The notes beneath the pieces were generated by a model. It did not search any database. It was not told the DNA's origin and saw nothing but the letters and a program-made list of their open reading frames with translations. Below are positions 33,601 through 45,349 of a stretch of 64,000 nt of DNA, piece by piece (position 1 is the first letter of the stretch; every line of letters starts with the position of its first letter). The position numbers and the translations under genes are program-made. The DNA is from Trichosphaerium sp. ATCC 40318 (Eukaryota > Discosea > Flabellinia > Trichosidae), in the NCBI GenBank assembly GCA_038496445.1, contig JALMLS010000562.1, forward strand, positions 124,001-188,000. The letters are read 5' to 3'.

Positions 33601-35047
33601 ATATTGCTCATGAGAAGCTTTAGAAAGCAATACAGAATCATTAAAGATGTATATATTGAAAGTAGATTGCTTGCTAGATGACATAGATACGAGTACATTA
33701 CCTTTCAAACAAGTGTCAGTAATAGAACACTACTTTGTAACTTGTTTTACACATACCGTAATCAATAATTTTCCTGTGCGGTTGAAGAACACGCCATTTC
33801 TCACCAACCAACATTTGAAGTTGGAACATAAGTTCTGATTTATCTTTTTCTTCTTTACTTCTATTAATTTTATTGGCGGTAGCCTTGATTATATGCAAAG
33901 CCTTTGTAATATTTGTTCTATCCGGATGAGACCGAGGTGTTATTTTTTGGTACTCCTAAAAACAAGAAATTAGGAAAGATTCCTGTGTAAGTAAGTATTA
34001 CGCACCTTTAAGAGTAACTCATACTGTGGTACGCGCTTTACGGGCATAATAAGATACGAGGGTAATTCACGGGAGAACAATCCATCACCAGTAGTTACAA
34101 GCTTGTTAAAGCGATAGTTTACTTCTATATTAAAGAAAAAATTAAGCAATTCCCTGTCAAGCTTGTTTTTGATCACCTTTCTCCTCTGCTATAAACTGGA
34201 CTATATCCTCATACTTTGTGATAAACTGTGAGTAAGCACGTAATAAAAACGCCTATAACCAGAATAAGCTCAATTTACCTAGTTAACGACGCACAAAGTC
34301 GATAAACACATCAGCGAAGCACGATTCGGCTTTCCATTCACGATACCGTTTATCTAGTGCGTTTAAAAGCTCGTTGTTGAGCTCCATGATCATTTTGATA
34401 TCACCAAAAATGAACTCTGCGTTCTCCTTAGTTAGTATTGGATCGTCTCCATCCTCTGCATGCGATCTAGCCAATGGGTTGTAGTACGCCTGTAAAAATG
34501 AACATAAAGGTTAACGTTACAAAACGCACTATAAGCATTTTGGTCAATGATACAACGTATTCACGCTCAGTTTCTACAATCTCCTCGGCAATCATTTTCC
34601 GTTTGTGAGTTGTACGGTCTAGTACAAAATTAGTACAACTCTTTCGTTACAAGTGCGCATCAACGCACTGCTGTTTAAAACGCACCTTTGCGTGAGTTGC
34701 CACTTATTTTTTGGTTTGAAAGCTTCCATAATACCGAACCATGGTTCGCATTATCTACGGTTCCCTTGAACAATATTTAATTTGAGAAGACGGCAGTAAA
34801 CGCGAGGAAAGTAGTAGGGATAGTTCCTGAGCAGTTTCTAGACGTGCTGTTTATAAAGAAAAGCTCCTACACGTACCACACGGTCTTGTCTTTGCACAAC
34901 AATTTCGGAAGGATCAATTGTCTCTCTTTTACTATCTGAATTAAAAAATCGCTTGAACCAGCCTGCGCCTTGCGATCTACTGCGATTTAGCCGCGCTCTC
35001 CGTTGAGTTTTCGGCTTACGAGCCGATGCCTGCCTTCTAGATGACAT
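30690..35047 (-). CDS. RhoGEF (DH-PH) with second PH-like and filamin-like Ig domain
   Basis: A multidomain exchange factor for Rho-family GTPases. The start ATG (35047) opens a basic N-terminus (MSSRRQASARKPKTQRR). The DH domain follows: KMIAEEIVETEREYVVSL (about 34600-34550), FIFGDIKMIMELNNELLNAL, then FLLRAYSQFITKYEDIVQFI and LPSYLIMPVKRVPQYELLLK (about 34065-34005), the conserved CR3 helix. A PH-like region follows (about 33960-33340). A second PH-like segment at about 32830-32410 reads IVLLESKDSSEEKMTSVDI ... KYTFKLSGPQEERVIWLGY. After a linker comes a filamin-type Ig fold (TDIKATLTSREHCITG ... IPPSSGVYKLIIEILDKAIF), about 31720-31400. The C-terminus is Pro/Lys-rich and ends in an acidic patch, TAA at 30692-30690. 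About 17 exons. The combination of RhoGEF and filamin repeat suggests coupling to actin. Confidence 0.8.
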
Positions 35048-35325
35048 AGCTCCCTTGCATGCACTTGGCTTCGTTCAAAAGCTGTTATACGTGAGGTTCT
35101 TGTGTTAACGCGTCAATTTTTCACCCAACTTAAACAAACATTGCTAAAACAGGCGTTGATTCTTGCTTAAAGCAAGGTCTGTACCGTCTAAAACTGTGAC
35201 GTCATAACGGCTCCTAAAACAAGAACAAACAGAAGCAGGTACTGAAATAAATCGGTTTTTTTACTATAATGACACTTGTTCTAAAACAATTGCGTGAAGC
35301 AGTACTTCTGTAGATGTTTAACAGT
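35048..35325. other. Intergenic, RhoGEF promoter and CWC25 3' flank
   Basis: About 280 nt; same-strand neighbours. No element recognised. Confidence 0.4.
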
Positions 35326-36884
35326 TTAGTCGTCTTCATCTTTGGCCAAGAAATATTTACGTCGCTTGATACGATCCTCAAGATTGCCTGTCATGCGGTC
35401 GTTGAACACCTTCTCCTGGAACTTCTCGATAAAGTCAGCCTTGTGGAGCTTATCATCGGCGTGAATGCGCTTGTTGTACTCTTCTTCTTCATGTTTATCT
35501 TTCTTGGCTCTGTTAAGAAGTCGCGTAGTACGAAATTCCTCGTGTTTGGAAGCATCATTTTTCATCTGTCGCAATCTCTCTGCTTTCTCTTCTGCAGTCA
35601 TTGAAACCTTTGCTTTACTGGCGGCGAGCTTCTTTCGTGTTTCTTGTTTTTGTCGTAGCATATCACCGTGTGATTTTCTCAAATGCTCAGGCAAGTAACT
35701 TGCAAGATCATCTTCATCACCTTTGTCCTCCTTCTTTATAGTAACTTCTTTGGTTTTTGAGTCGCGTTTGTGTCTATCTCTTCTATCATCATCACGTTTA
35801 TCACGACTGTCTCTTCTATCATCGCGTCTGTCACGACTATCTCTTCTGTCATCACGCCTATCGCGACGTCGATCGCTATCGCGCCTGTCATAATCTCGTC
35901 TATCTGATGAACGCCTGTCTCTGCCAGAGTCTCGAGAGTTTCGCCTGTCTAGATCGCGTCTGTCTCCGTCCCTGCTTCTATCTCTTCTGGAACTTCTACG
36001 ATCTTCACGACGATCATCTCTGCGCCCTCGATCATCTCGGTCTCTGGGTTCTCTAAACGAACCGTCATCATCACGGCGCTGGCGTTTGCTACTTCTACGG
36101 CTCTCATCATCTGAATCCCTGGCGTGGTGTTAGATCATACACAACAGTACATTAAGTACTTACCTTGAGCGTTTTCTATCGTTTCTGTCACTTGAATCAC
36201 GTGAGCGTTTGTGATGATCTCTGTCAGGACTGGAGACACGCTGACGTTTGTGCTTCTTATCTTTGTGTCTTTTATCCTTGTCCTTTTTGCGCTTTTTCTT
36301 TTTGGAAGCCTTCTTTAGTTGTTTTTCTAGCTGCTTTTGTAAGAGCTTCTTTTTTAACCGATTCATTAGGATAGGATTTTTAGTGATCTTCATGCGCTCT
36401 TCAATCTCACGTTGGCGGATGGCAAACATAGGATCCTCTCGAGCCTTTAACTGTCTGTCGTACTCCGGGTTGCGAGGTTTATCTAACCACAAGGAACCTG
36501 GTTTCTCTTCAAGTTGTTTAACTTCCTCTTTTTCGCCTGGTTTGCCTTCAAATGTCTTTCCCAAGGCGTGTTTATTGGCCTCATGAGCGCTAATGTTGCC
36601 CATCATCGGTTCGTTATATAACCAATCAACGCGTTCACGGCGTCTATGTCCCGTCTGCGTTTCATGAAGCTTCATCAAATCCTCTATTTGACGTTCCTCT
36701 TGCAGCTCCCTCTTTAGAATCGCTATTTGTTTATCTTCAGCATTTTGTTCTTGTTCAGCTTTCCATACGCGCTAAAATGGTGTCAGGAGCTGTGTAAATA
36801 TGTAAAAAGCCGTACCTCAATATTTTTGAGGGTTCCTGTATGCCAACTCTTCTTATTCAAGAAATTCAACCCCTTAGACGTCAT
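35326..36884 (-). CDS. CWC25: Pre-mRNA splicing factor CWC25
   Basis: CWC25 joins the Prp2-activated spliceosome and is needed for the first catalytic step. The N-terminus (ATG at 36884) reads MTSKGLNFLNKKSWHTGTL, the conserved CWC25 opening, then VWKAEQEQNAEDKQIAILKR and RRRERVDWLYNEPMMGN. After KTFEGKPGEKEE and DKPRNPEYDRQLKAREDPMF come basic helices. The middle is an expanded Arg/Asp-Arg/Ser tract (about 36170-35770), and the C-terminal third (PEHLRKSHGDMLRQKQETR ... LEDRIKRRKYFLAKDEDD) matches the family end. Three or four exons; introns near 36770-36815 and 36120-36165. Given the many short introns in this genome, splicing factors are expected. It is divergent from TilS (178 nt between starts). 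Confidence 0.9.
35765..36160 (-). repeat. RD/RS-rich coding repeat in CWC25
   Basis: Loosely tandem units encoding DRRDSRDRRDDRR-like strings. On the plus strand they show as repeated TCTATC/TCATCACG blocks. Degenerate and length-variable, so not a mobile repeat. Confidence 0.6.
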
Positions 36885-37061
36885 ATTGGTAGACTGGGAG
36901 TGTTATTTAATGATAGAGCGGTTCAAAAGCATTGCTGTTTCAGTTTCGTTGTAAGTCAATGCTGCCAAAAATTGCACTTTTTCACAAAAACGCTAAAGGA
37001 GCTTTGACACCTTACCAAATTATACCACATTGTACTCCAACATGCTGTAAACTCATTCAGT
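36885..37061. promoter_or_regulatory. Divergent promoter region between CWC25 and TilS
   Basis: About 177 nt between opposing starts. No element recognised. Confidence 0.35.
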
Positions 37062-39291
37062 ATGCTTATTGGACGAAAACCTTTGTTGCGCTCAAAGCAA
37101 ACGTCAAAAGTTGCTAAGCAACCACGGGTTACTGTGCAACGAAAATATTGCGAAAACAAACGCCCACACGTTGTGACGGAAAGCTCTTACAGTTCAACAT
37201 TCCCTGACGCTACCAAACCCATATCTGAGTATGAATTCGCTGAGAGTTGCTCATTTCTGCCTGCTGGCACTAATCTAAGTACTACCCTTGTAAATCGCTG
37301 AAAGATTTGCTGACAAACCTAGTTCTTGGCGTATCAGGCGGATGCGATAGGTATGACAGCAATTTGTTCTCAATTGTAAATTCATCATTGTTAGCATTGC
37401 AATGGCGTTTATGATGAAACGATGGGCTAAAACAAGTACATTGGTACCTATTGTAATAGATCACGGTCTTAGACCAGAGTCTGCCGAAGAAGCTGAACTA
37501 ACAGCAAAATGGCTCGGAAAAATGGGTCTGTGACACTTATGAAGCGACAAAGCACTTGTTTTTAATGTACTGATTCCCTGAAGGTATGTCAGCTATTGTA
37601 GAAAAAATAACGTGGGATAAAAAGCCTAACGCTGGGTTGGCGAAGCGTGCTCGAGATATAAGATACCAAAAATTCGCGCAAATGGCTGCAACTGTACACA
37701 TAAAAAATCATGAGATTTTTTTTTAATTTGGGTGCATAGCATAAAGCGTCTCATGTCGTTGTTGCTCATCAGTTGAATGATCAGATAGAGACCATGTTTT
37801 TGCGCCTGGCGTCACAATCAAGGTTCCGTGGTCTTTCCGGTATGCAACGAGATGTAGTGCTATCAGGTCATCCAGTTGTGAACATTGCACGGCCTCTGCT
37901 CAAGTTTCCAAAGGTACATTTTAAACTATTGTTATTTATAGTATAACAGTATTGAAAATAGTCTCGATTGGCAGCAACTTGTGAAGCAAATGGATTGTCT
38001 TGGGTTGAGGTACAAGAAAGAGATTTGATTCTATACGCCTTGAGTTTAGACGATTATTAGGATCCTACAAACGAAGACAGAGCATATTCACGACCTAGAG
38101 TCCGTAAGGCATTGTTTGAAATAGAAGATAAAGTTACTACGGAGCAGCTAGCGGCAGTACATAGTCATATTGGTACATTAAAACAAAATGAACCACTGCT
38201 AACACGAACGAGATTCCATCAATGCTTGTATAGAAGCAAGAGTAACAAGTACTCTTCAGGATATTGCTTGCTTCAATAGTGATAATGGTATTGTTCAAAT
38301 ATCAAGGAGAAGCCTCCTTAATATGGAAAAGGTTCTATTATTAAGGGTTCTGTCAAGAATAGTTTTATCTATTGCCAACAAGGTAGCACCTACTAGTATG
38401 CTAGAGTACGTTGTCTAACTTAGGTTTAAAACTATCGTTGTAATGTTGGGTTCTAGGCGTACTATCGAACTTATACATTCGCGCAAGGAAAATGTTCAAT
38501 TGTCTGGTGCACGTGTGCTAATAGTATCAAGTACAATATAGCTTTGCGTGTTTGTTAAAGTACTAACAATAATAAGGTCGCTTTAAGTTTAATGGCAACA
38601 CAACTATTACAAAAAGAGATGGTGTTGTTATGTCTTTTATTCGAGCACCTGCTCCAGGATTTACACCTCTGGAGCCTAATTCAGAGATTTCTTGGCTAGA
38701 AAGATGGGTAATAACGTGCAAACAACCTAGAACAAATCAATCTCTTCGCATTCGGTGCTTTAAAGACAGAGATATTGGCAAACTTGGAAGGTACACTTCC
38801 TTTTTTGGTGTCAACAATTTTTGCTTAAGAGTCGTTTAGGGAGCTAAAAGAATATTCTGGATTACAAACATTACCGCCTCATCTATATACAGGCACTGCA
38901 GGTACGTATTGATTATGTGAGTATAATTTTTTAAATACATATGTCAGTCATTGAGGCAGTGCCAGATAAGGAATCACCAAAACCAGTAATCGTTGCAGTC
39001 CCCGCACTGAAGTATTACAATGATGCGTACGTTTAAATGTTGTTGTATCCATTTTAAATAAGCTCACATTTTTTGAAAAGATACGTAAACGAGGATTGTA
39101 TCACGTGCGTTTATAAAGCAAAAATGCCAATTTTAGAGAAAAAAGAAAAACATGAAACAAAAAAAGAAAAAGACAAAAATATCGTAGCAAATCCAAAGAA
39201 AGCAGAACGTACTCCTAAGCAACGTACAAGATTCAAAAACAGTTATGAAGAGACTCCTAGTCCATGGTCTGGGCAGTTTACAGGGTATTAA
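37062..39291 (+). CDS. TILS1: tRNA(Ile)-lysidine synthetase, mitochondrial type
   Basis: TilS turns C34 of tRNA-Ile(CAU) into lysidine so that it reads AUA. The ATG at 37062 opens a basic leader (MLIGRKPLLRSKQTSKVAKQ) fit for mitochondrial import. A 26-nt intron (37279-37304) joins TNL to NLLTNLVLGVSGGCDS, the ATP pyrophosphatase loop (SGGxDS). Next come VIDHGLRPESAEEAELTAKW, RARDIRYQKF, AHQLNDQIETMFLRLASQS (the usual AHHxDDQxET, slightly altered), GLSGM, ARPLLKFPKSRLAATCEANG and WVEDPTNEDRAYSRPRVRKA. All are hallmark TilS motifs in order. The C-terminal half (38230-39291) is long and variable, ending in a Lys-rich stretch. About 13 exons. A nuclear, targeted copy predicts a mitochondrial or other organellar tRNA-Ile(CAU). 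Confidence 0.88.
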
Positions 39292-39363
39292 TAGTTAAAT
39301 AATTGTAAAATACAACCACTAATTTTGAGTGAAAGTTCTTTTATTTACTTTTTTATTCTTGTT

Positions 39364-41078
39364 TTAAGTTTGATGATGTTGGCGCTGTCCCATTGGTCCT
39401 ATTTCTACTGAAGTAGCTACAATGGGTTTGCCTCTCTTTGTTTTTAGGTGATGGTTCCAACTACACTTTACGATGATACCAATTATTGCGGCACATACTT
39501 AAGAACAGTTAGTTAAGATCTCGCGATAGTGTACGTACTAAAAACGAGTAGTACAGCACAGAAAATGATAAATATTAAGCGGTAATCAGTTGATGATCCT
39601 TCGTCTTGTGAAATTGGAGCCATTGAGGTTGGTGAACTTGTTGTTGGTGTAGTTGTAGGCACGCTGGGGATTGTGGGAGGAGAAGGCAGGGCAGAGGCTT
39701 GTGGAGAACTTGTTGGTGAAGCTGTAGGCTTTTGATCTACGACTTATTAGCATTAAATGTAATGTGATAATTACCAATGAAACAATCGAGGCCAAGGAAG
39801 CACGTGCTACCTAAACAATGATCAATCACAACTTTTTTTTGGTTTAGCGTTTACCATTAAAGCATCCTTGGGTACGTGGATTAAAGCACTCTCCTGCCTC
39901 ACCAGCAATACCTAATAAAGAATTTACCATGGATTGCAGACCAATGCATACCTGCGCAGTAGTGTAGGCCAACAGAGCATACTGCACCTTGGATACAAAC
40001 CATTGTGTCATTGATACAAATACCAGGGTCGACTCCTCCATTAACACCACCTGCTACCATAAGTATAATTTAATAACAAATAACGTGCGTTCGCAAAGCC
40101 TCTCGTTCAGGGAGCACACTTTCCTTCCCAGGCAGATGTGCGTAGATGTGTTGTAACATTCACCAATATACGGTGTTGTATGCTCTGTACACAGTCGCAT
40201 ACCAGTGCCTTCACATATGTGGCCGTTGTCACACGTTTGTGTTGTGTGATCGAAACATTTTCCGGGGAACTTATCAGGGTTATTAGGATCAGCTAGGTAA
40301 TGTTAACGTTTTTTGATACTGTTTGGGTACACACGTGGGCAATATGAAGAGTTGAATCCGTCACAAACAACAGGTTTAAGGTCTTGCCCTACATAATTAC
40401 AAGTTTGATTTTTAGTGTTATAGCACGATCCCTCCGCGAACTGTCCATTTGCTTACAGAGAATTAGAAGAATATTGACAAAGAACTATTTACCTCTGCAA
40501 AGGGCAGCGTCAATGCCATCGCAAATTATACCCCCCAAGCATACTTGTGTGGTTTGTCTGTAACAGCCCCCTGGTCCATTAGGGGGTACTAAAGGAAAAC
40601 CATGTGAGTCACCTTAAAACGAAAACTAACTAACCAGGCGAGCAATATTGAGCATCCACTCCATCACATACTCTTCCACCAAGACAAGATTGAGTGAATT
40701 GGTTATAACACAAATTATCGTGTCCATTCACTCCAGCAAGACAGTAAACAAATGGGTTAGATGGGTTTGAGACAATTGCGCAGGCCACGAAATTAGCATC
40801 ACAATAGTCGCCAAAGATTGGGTTGGTTTTGTAGCATTCACCTCCGAATGCCGCATCAGGGCGAACTGTACAATTTAAGTTACTGGGTTAATTGGTACCA
40901 ACGTACTGCAACATTCTTCGCAAGAGTGTACAGCAGGGTTTATCCCGCACGAAGAGGACTCATTTTTATCGCAAGAGAGGTCAAGAGCACCAGCACATTT
41001 CACTCGCTGAGCTTTTGACGGGTTCCATGTACATGCCAGGAAGATTAGTGTACAAAGAGCGAATGTTTCTACTCTCAT
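39364..41078 (-). CDS. Type I membrane protein with tandem Cys-rich modules and PT-rich stalk
   Basis: A signal peptide (MRVETFALCTLIFLACTW, start 41078) is followed by about eight tandem modules. Their loose form is G-x-C-Y-x4-TQ-x-C-x2-G-x2-VC-x-G-x6-C, e.g. LCYNQFTQSCLGGRVCDG, GGCYRQTTQVCLGGIICDG, KCFDHTTQTCDNGHICEG. Each module tends to have its own exon. A Ser/Thr/Pro stalk (TSSPTSPQASALPSPPTIP-like, about 39740-39610) leads to a transmembrane helix split by an intron (LIFIIFCAVLLVF joined to VCAAIIGIIVKC), and a short basic tail ending TAA at 39366-39364. The architecture is that of a cell-surface receptor or adhesin. I do not recognise the module by name. It lies directly downstream of a second stalked membrane protein on the same strand. 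Confidence 0.7.
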
Positions 41079-41512
41079 GCTAATAAACACGTGAATTTAC
41101 AAATAAACGCAAAAACCCTTCACGTTGTTGCGTGAGCTACACGTACATGCTTTTGTTTTGGGAAATTAATTTGTAATTGATAGTTTAAAGGCTTGACTTA
41201 GTGACGAAACAAATTGACAAACTAGTCCAAAACTCTATTGAGACAATATAGCAGGGTTTTAAACGATTTGTAATAAATGTGAAGTAAAAAAACGGTCATT
41301 AGCTCGTAACAAGTAAAATCACGCATACGTTACGCCAGATTTCACAATGATTCAACTGTAGCACGTACAACACAGACTTTTCCAAATTAGACGTAAAGTT
41401 TATTGTGAAAAAAAAAACGTGGTTAGCAGTGATCACGTGATACGTTCCATAGTAGGCAATTTCTATGGTCTTATTTGTACAGGTAGATTTTTAAACAAAA
41501 ACTTTGCCAACA
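41079..41512. other. Intergenic between the two stalked membrane protein genes
   Basis: About 430 nt. It contains CACGTG at about 41090 and 41433. Nothing else recognised. Confidence 0.4.
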
Positions 41513-44500
41513 CTAATTTATGTCTATTAAATCGCCTATCTGAGCTCTATTACCCGCGTTGGGCGCTCTCACAGTACCCGGTAATCCTACATGTAATCCA
41601 GCGCGTGCACCGGCGTTAGGAGCTCTCACAGTACCAGGCATGATGTTCAAATCAGCTCTGCCGCCTGCATTCGGAGCTCTCACGGTCCCTGGGCCTTCAA
41701 TATCAAAGCCTGCTCTTCCACCGGCATGTGGAGCCCTAACTGTACCAGCTTCATCTACAGCAAAACTAGCGCGTCCTCCGGCGTTTGGAGCGCGAACCGT
41801 TCCCGCTTCGCCAACATTAAATCCCGCTCTTCCTCCCGCATTTGGGGCACGGACTGTACCGGCGGCGTCGACGTTAAAACCAGCGCGTCCGCCAGCATTT
41901 GGCGCTCTGACTGTACCAGCATCTCCAACATTAAAACCAGCCCTTCCTCCTGCGTTTGGCGCTCTAACTGTACCAGCATCATCAATACCATAACCAGCAC
42001 GTCCACCAGCATTCGGTGCTCTGACTGTACCGGGTTCATCCATATCAAACGGCATTTCTTCTCCTGCTGAATCAGGGCCAGCCTTGAAGTAGGCACCAGG
42101 CAGTTCTTCCAATGGAACACTCTCGTGGTAGCCCCTCCTAGAAAACGATTCGTTAGGTGACGGTTGGAACAGAAAATTTGATGTGTACTTTTTCTTTCTC
42201 CTGCGAATACAACAGAATATGAGGATGCAACAGATACAGCAAAGAAAGAGTGCAACGATGACAACGAGAATCCACCACAAGTTTGAGCTACCCTCGTCAT
42301 CTGTAGTTCTCTCGTCAATAACAGCAGGTTCCTCCGATGGTAGAGGTGTACTGGTTGTCTCAGCAGTTGGCTAATCTCGTTAGACAATTAGAACAAAAAA
42401 CAAAAACTGTACAGCTGAAGTTGGTTCTTCGGTTTGTTGGGTAGTTGGTGCATCGCTTGGGGGTTGTTCGGACACGGGTTCTGCAGTAGGTATAACATCA
42501 ACTGGCGCGATAGTTGGCATAGACGTCGGTTGTATAGTAGGCTGAGACGTAGGCTGAAGCGTTGGTTGAGATGTTGGCGCTGGCGTTGGTGCTACCGTGG
42601 GGGTTGCTGTAGGTACCATTGTAGGCGCTTCTGTTGGTGCGTCTGTGGGTGGCAGTGTTGGCGCTGGCGTAGGCTCTAGTGTGGGTGGTAGCGTAGGTGC
42701 CTCAGTCGGTTGTAAAGTTGGTGGTTCAGTTGGTTCAAGTGTGGGAGGAGCTGTTGTTGGTGGTGCGTCAGGAGGCAGAGTAATCTACAATGAGTCATTA
42801 GGAAGTTGTAAAACAATTATAGAGTCTGCGTACCACATCAAACCCAGGTGGAAGCGGTGGTGCTGCAAGACAGAACTAGTTATGTTAGTTAAAGTGTGTA
42901 CATAAACTTTTTGGTACCTCGTCTCCTGGTGGAGGCAACTCTGGTATGTATTCGAAACTGACGTTGAGTAGTTTATTTTTAAAAGTATCTAGTCTATTTG
43001 ATACATCGTGTGCCTTAAAATTGAGATAGTACTCAAGCATGAACTGACACCAAAATCTTACTTCGAATTTCACTGTAATCTTTCATGGAAAAAACAATGT
43101 TAATGGCTTTAATTAATGCATAAACGGTGCTAGAGTGACGTACCTGGTTATCAAATGGAATGACGGGCTTTATATCTAATACATTAACTGGTGATTCTCT
43201 AATGTAGGGTAATAAACTAACATCTGCTTTGAACAATTCGTTAATGCTGTCGTTGATCCCTTCTAAAGGAAACTCTAGTTGGAAATCCATTCTCATCCAT
43301 TCTTTAAGAGAAGTTAGACTTTCTTGATTGCTTACAGAAGTAGAAGTACACGTGCCTCCATTTTGAGGTTGTGTACATCCTTGAGGATGACAAACACCGT
43401 TTATAAACTTTGGTTCAGTTGAGTTTAAGAATGAAGTGTAAAAACTGCAGTCTGGTAGAGCTGGGAAAAAACTTGTGTCATATGGATGACAAATACATTG
43501 CTCCTCAAGAACTATTTTTGCTGGATCTTGTAGCCAAAGATTATCGAAACAATTATCTTGTAAAAAATTAACTGCGTCCGGAAATATAGTCCTTTGATCA
43601 TTCGGGTCAACAGTTGCAGTGAAAGTTGAAATACTAGTGATATCTTGCGTTCTATCCACATCGCATGCTTGTGCAACAACATCAGCATATTGTACAATCT
43701 TTGACATTGGCTCCATGCTAAAGTAGTGTAAGCTTACACTCGGAGGTGATAACATACAATACACCCGGGTCCAGATTATCAAGCTCTTGGTAACTCTCAA
43801 GAGCCAATCGTTGTATTTCAGTCGTCATGTTACCTTTTTTTTCGAATTAGCAATAAATGGTTTTTGTCAAAGTGAGTAACGCACGTGGAGTCGAAAAAGG
43901 GATAATGAAATGTTGGCGAGCACTCAATTCAGCTCTTACAGGGATTGAGTTAATCACCATATCAAAGTTAACGTCAATAAACTGTGCGTCTGGCCTGCAG
44001 CAACTCAGGCGCCCGGAGATAGGCTGTACAATATCAACGAGGCTCGAGTACGCAACAGCATATGGTAAAACACACTCAGAGTCATCAATACCAGGCATAT
44101 TTTGAAAGTGGTTTAAACAAACCAAACCAGACTCGATGATATCGTGAGTTCTTACTGTCGCTAAGTCGTGATTTATAATTGGATGTGTAGGCATCTGCCA
44201 TACAAAATGGTGTGTTCCTAATGTTGTTTAGACATTGTAACCTCTTGTTTGGCGTACCTAGATTACAAGGCTCACACGTTGTGCCGACACTTATGTGTGC
44301 TGGTTGAGAACATCCAATACATGCTAAAACAGAACCAGTAAGTTTGGTGTATGATTGGCTCGAATGACACTAACTTCCATCAATATGACTACACTGAGCA
44401 CAAGACGGATCGCAGGTACTAACACAAGATTCTCCCCAGTATCCTGGCCTGCACGCGGGAGATAACGAGCATTTTCCTGTTAAGACATTCAGTTGAAATA

Positions 44501-44886
44501 AACGTTTTTTAAAACCACGTGTTTTCGCGCTGTCATCTTCGTACCAGTTTTTGGATTACATAGACCACCAGTACATCCAATTGCGCAAGGTGTAGTACAA
44601 AGATCACCATAAAAACCTGAGTTACATCTAAACATGTTATCTTGCCTGTAGTGCGTTACAGTACGCATACCCAAGCCTATGACGCATTAACAAGATATCG
44701 TATGTGATAAATGTAGTAGAACGTACTCACACACGCCAGTGGAGTCGCAGAGGCCGTCAAAACAATTTGCTGAGCGAAAAGATTAGGTATTTAAGAAAAG
44801 TTTGTCGACGTACGAGAGCATTGACACCACGTGACACTTACTATGAATGCAATATGAACCAAGAAATAGATACAAGTCATGGTCAT
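41513..44886 (-). CDS. EGF-like, PT-stalked single-pass receptor-like protein with repeat tail
   Basis: The start at 44886 opens a signal peptide (MTMTCIYFLVHIAFIVSVTW). EGF-like Cys clusters follow (NCFDGLCDSTGVC; RCNSGFYGDLCTTPCAIGC; CRPGYWGESCVSTCDPSCAQC). Next are large ectodomain exons (44190-43080) with Cys but no named fold, including CCRPDAQFIDVNFDMVINSI and NGVCHPQGCTQPQNGGTCTS. A Pro/Thr stalk (about 42770-42400) is built of PTxxPT units such as PTPAPTSQPTLQPTSQPT. The transmembrane helix is WWILVVIVALFLCCICCILI (about 42277-42218), then basic IRRRKKK. The tail has about nine repeats near GTVRAPNAGGRAGFNV and ends in TAG at 41515-41513. About 12 exons. Function as a surface receptor is inferred from layout. 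Confidence 0.75.
41535..42050 (-). repeat. Coding tandem repeat, about 9 units of 18-19 aa
   Basis: Units follow GTVRAPNAGGRAGFNVxxA, period 54-57 nt, in the cytoplasmic tail. Central units are nearly identical in protein but differ at many third codon positions, indicating selection on the protein rather than fresh DNA expansion. Edge units diverge (GARAGLHV, GNRAQIG). Confidence 0.9.
42400..42770 (-). repeat. PT-rich coding repeat (extracellular stalk)
   Basis: Degenerate 4-residue units (PTxx) encode a stiff, probably O-glycosylated stalk. On the plus strand it appears as repeated GTTGGTG/GTAGGC-like units. Confidence 0.8.
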
Positions 44887-45349
44887 GTTGCGCTTTGAAG
44901 GTCCAGATTGTGTACAAACCGCTTAAGACAACCTTTTTTCTTGAAGAAAGATTCATTTTTTTTGCGTAACATTTTTTTTACAAAACAGTAATAACAAATA
45001 CACACTTGCTTTAATAGTGTTGTCGACATACTTATACTCTTATGGTAATATAGGCAATAAACTGCAACTGTATAGGCACGCCTGCTGGCTTTGTAACTTA
45101 TTTTTTTCGTTATTCCGACATTCTTGTATTCAGCTTATACCTCAACCTCGTAGCAAGGTACTTAGTGTTCTCATACACAAGTGCTTGCTAGTGTTTGAGT
45201 TACAAGGTAGTTTATTCCTTCCCTTTCCGTTCTTCCTTAATTTGGTGCTAAGCAATCTAACTTTTTCACCTTTTTAACTAAGAGTCATACCTACTCCGGT
45301 AAAAAACAATAAAACAAACACTAAACAATACAGTAAAAGTACTGACGAC
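44887..45349. other. Divergent intergenic region, receptor to RasGEF
   Basis: About 460 nt, AT-rich. No element recognised. A plus-strand open frame at 45017-45277 starts with TTG and lacks an ATG start. Confidence 0.4.

Noticed and set aside
41559-41993. Long plus-strand open frame of 144 codons
   Set aside because: It is the antisense of the GTVRAPNAGG repeats, whose composition keeps all frames open. The minus frame has the membrane helix and correct context.
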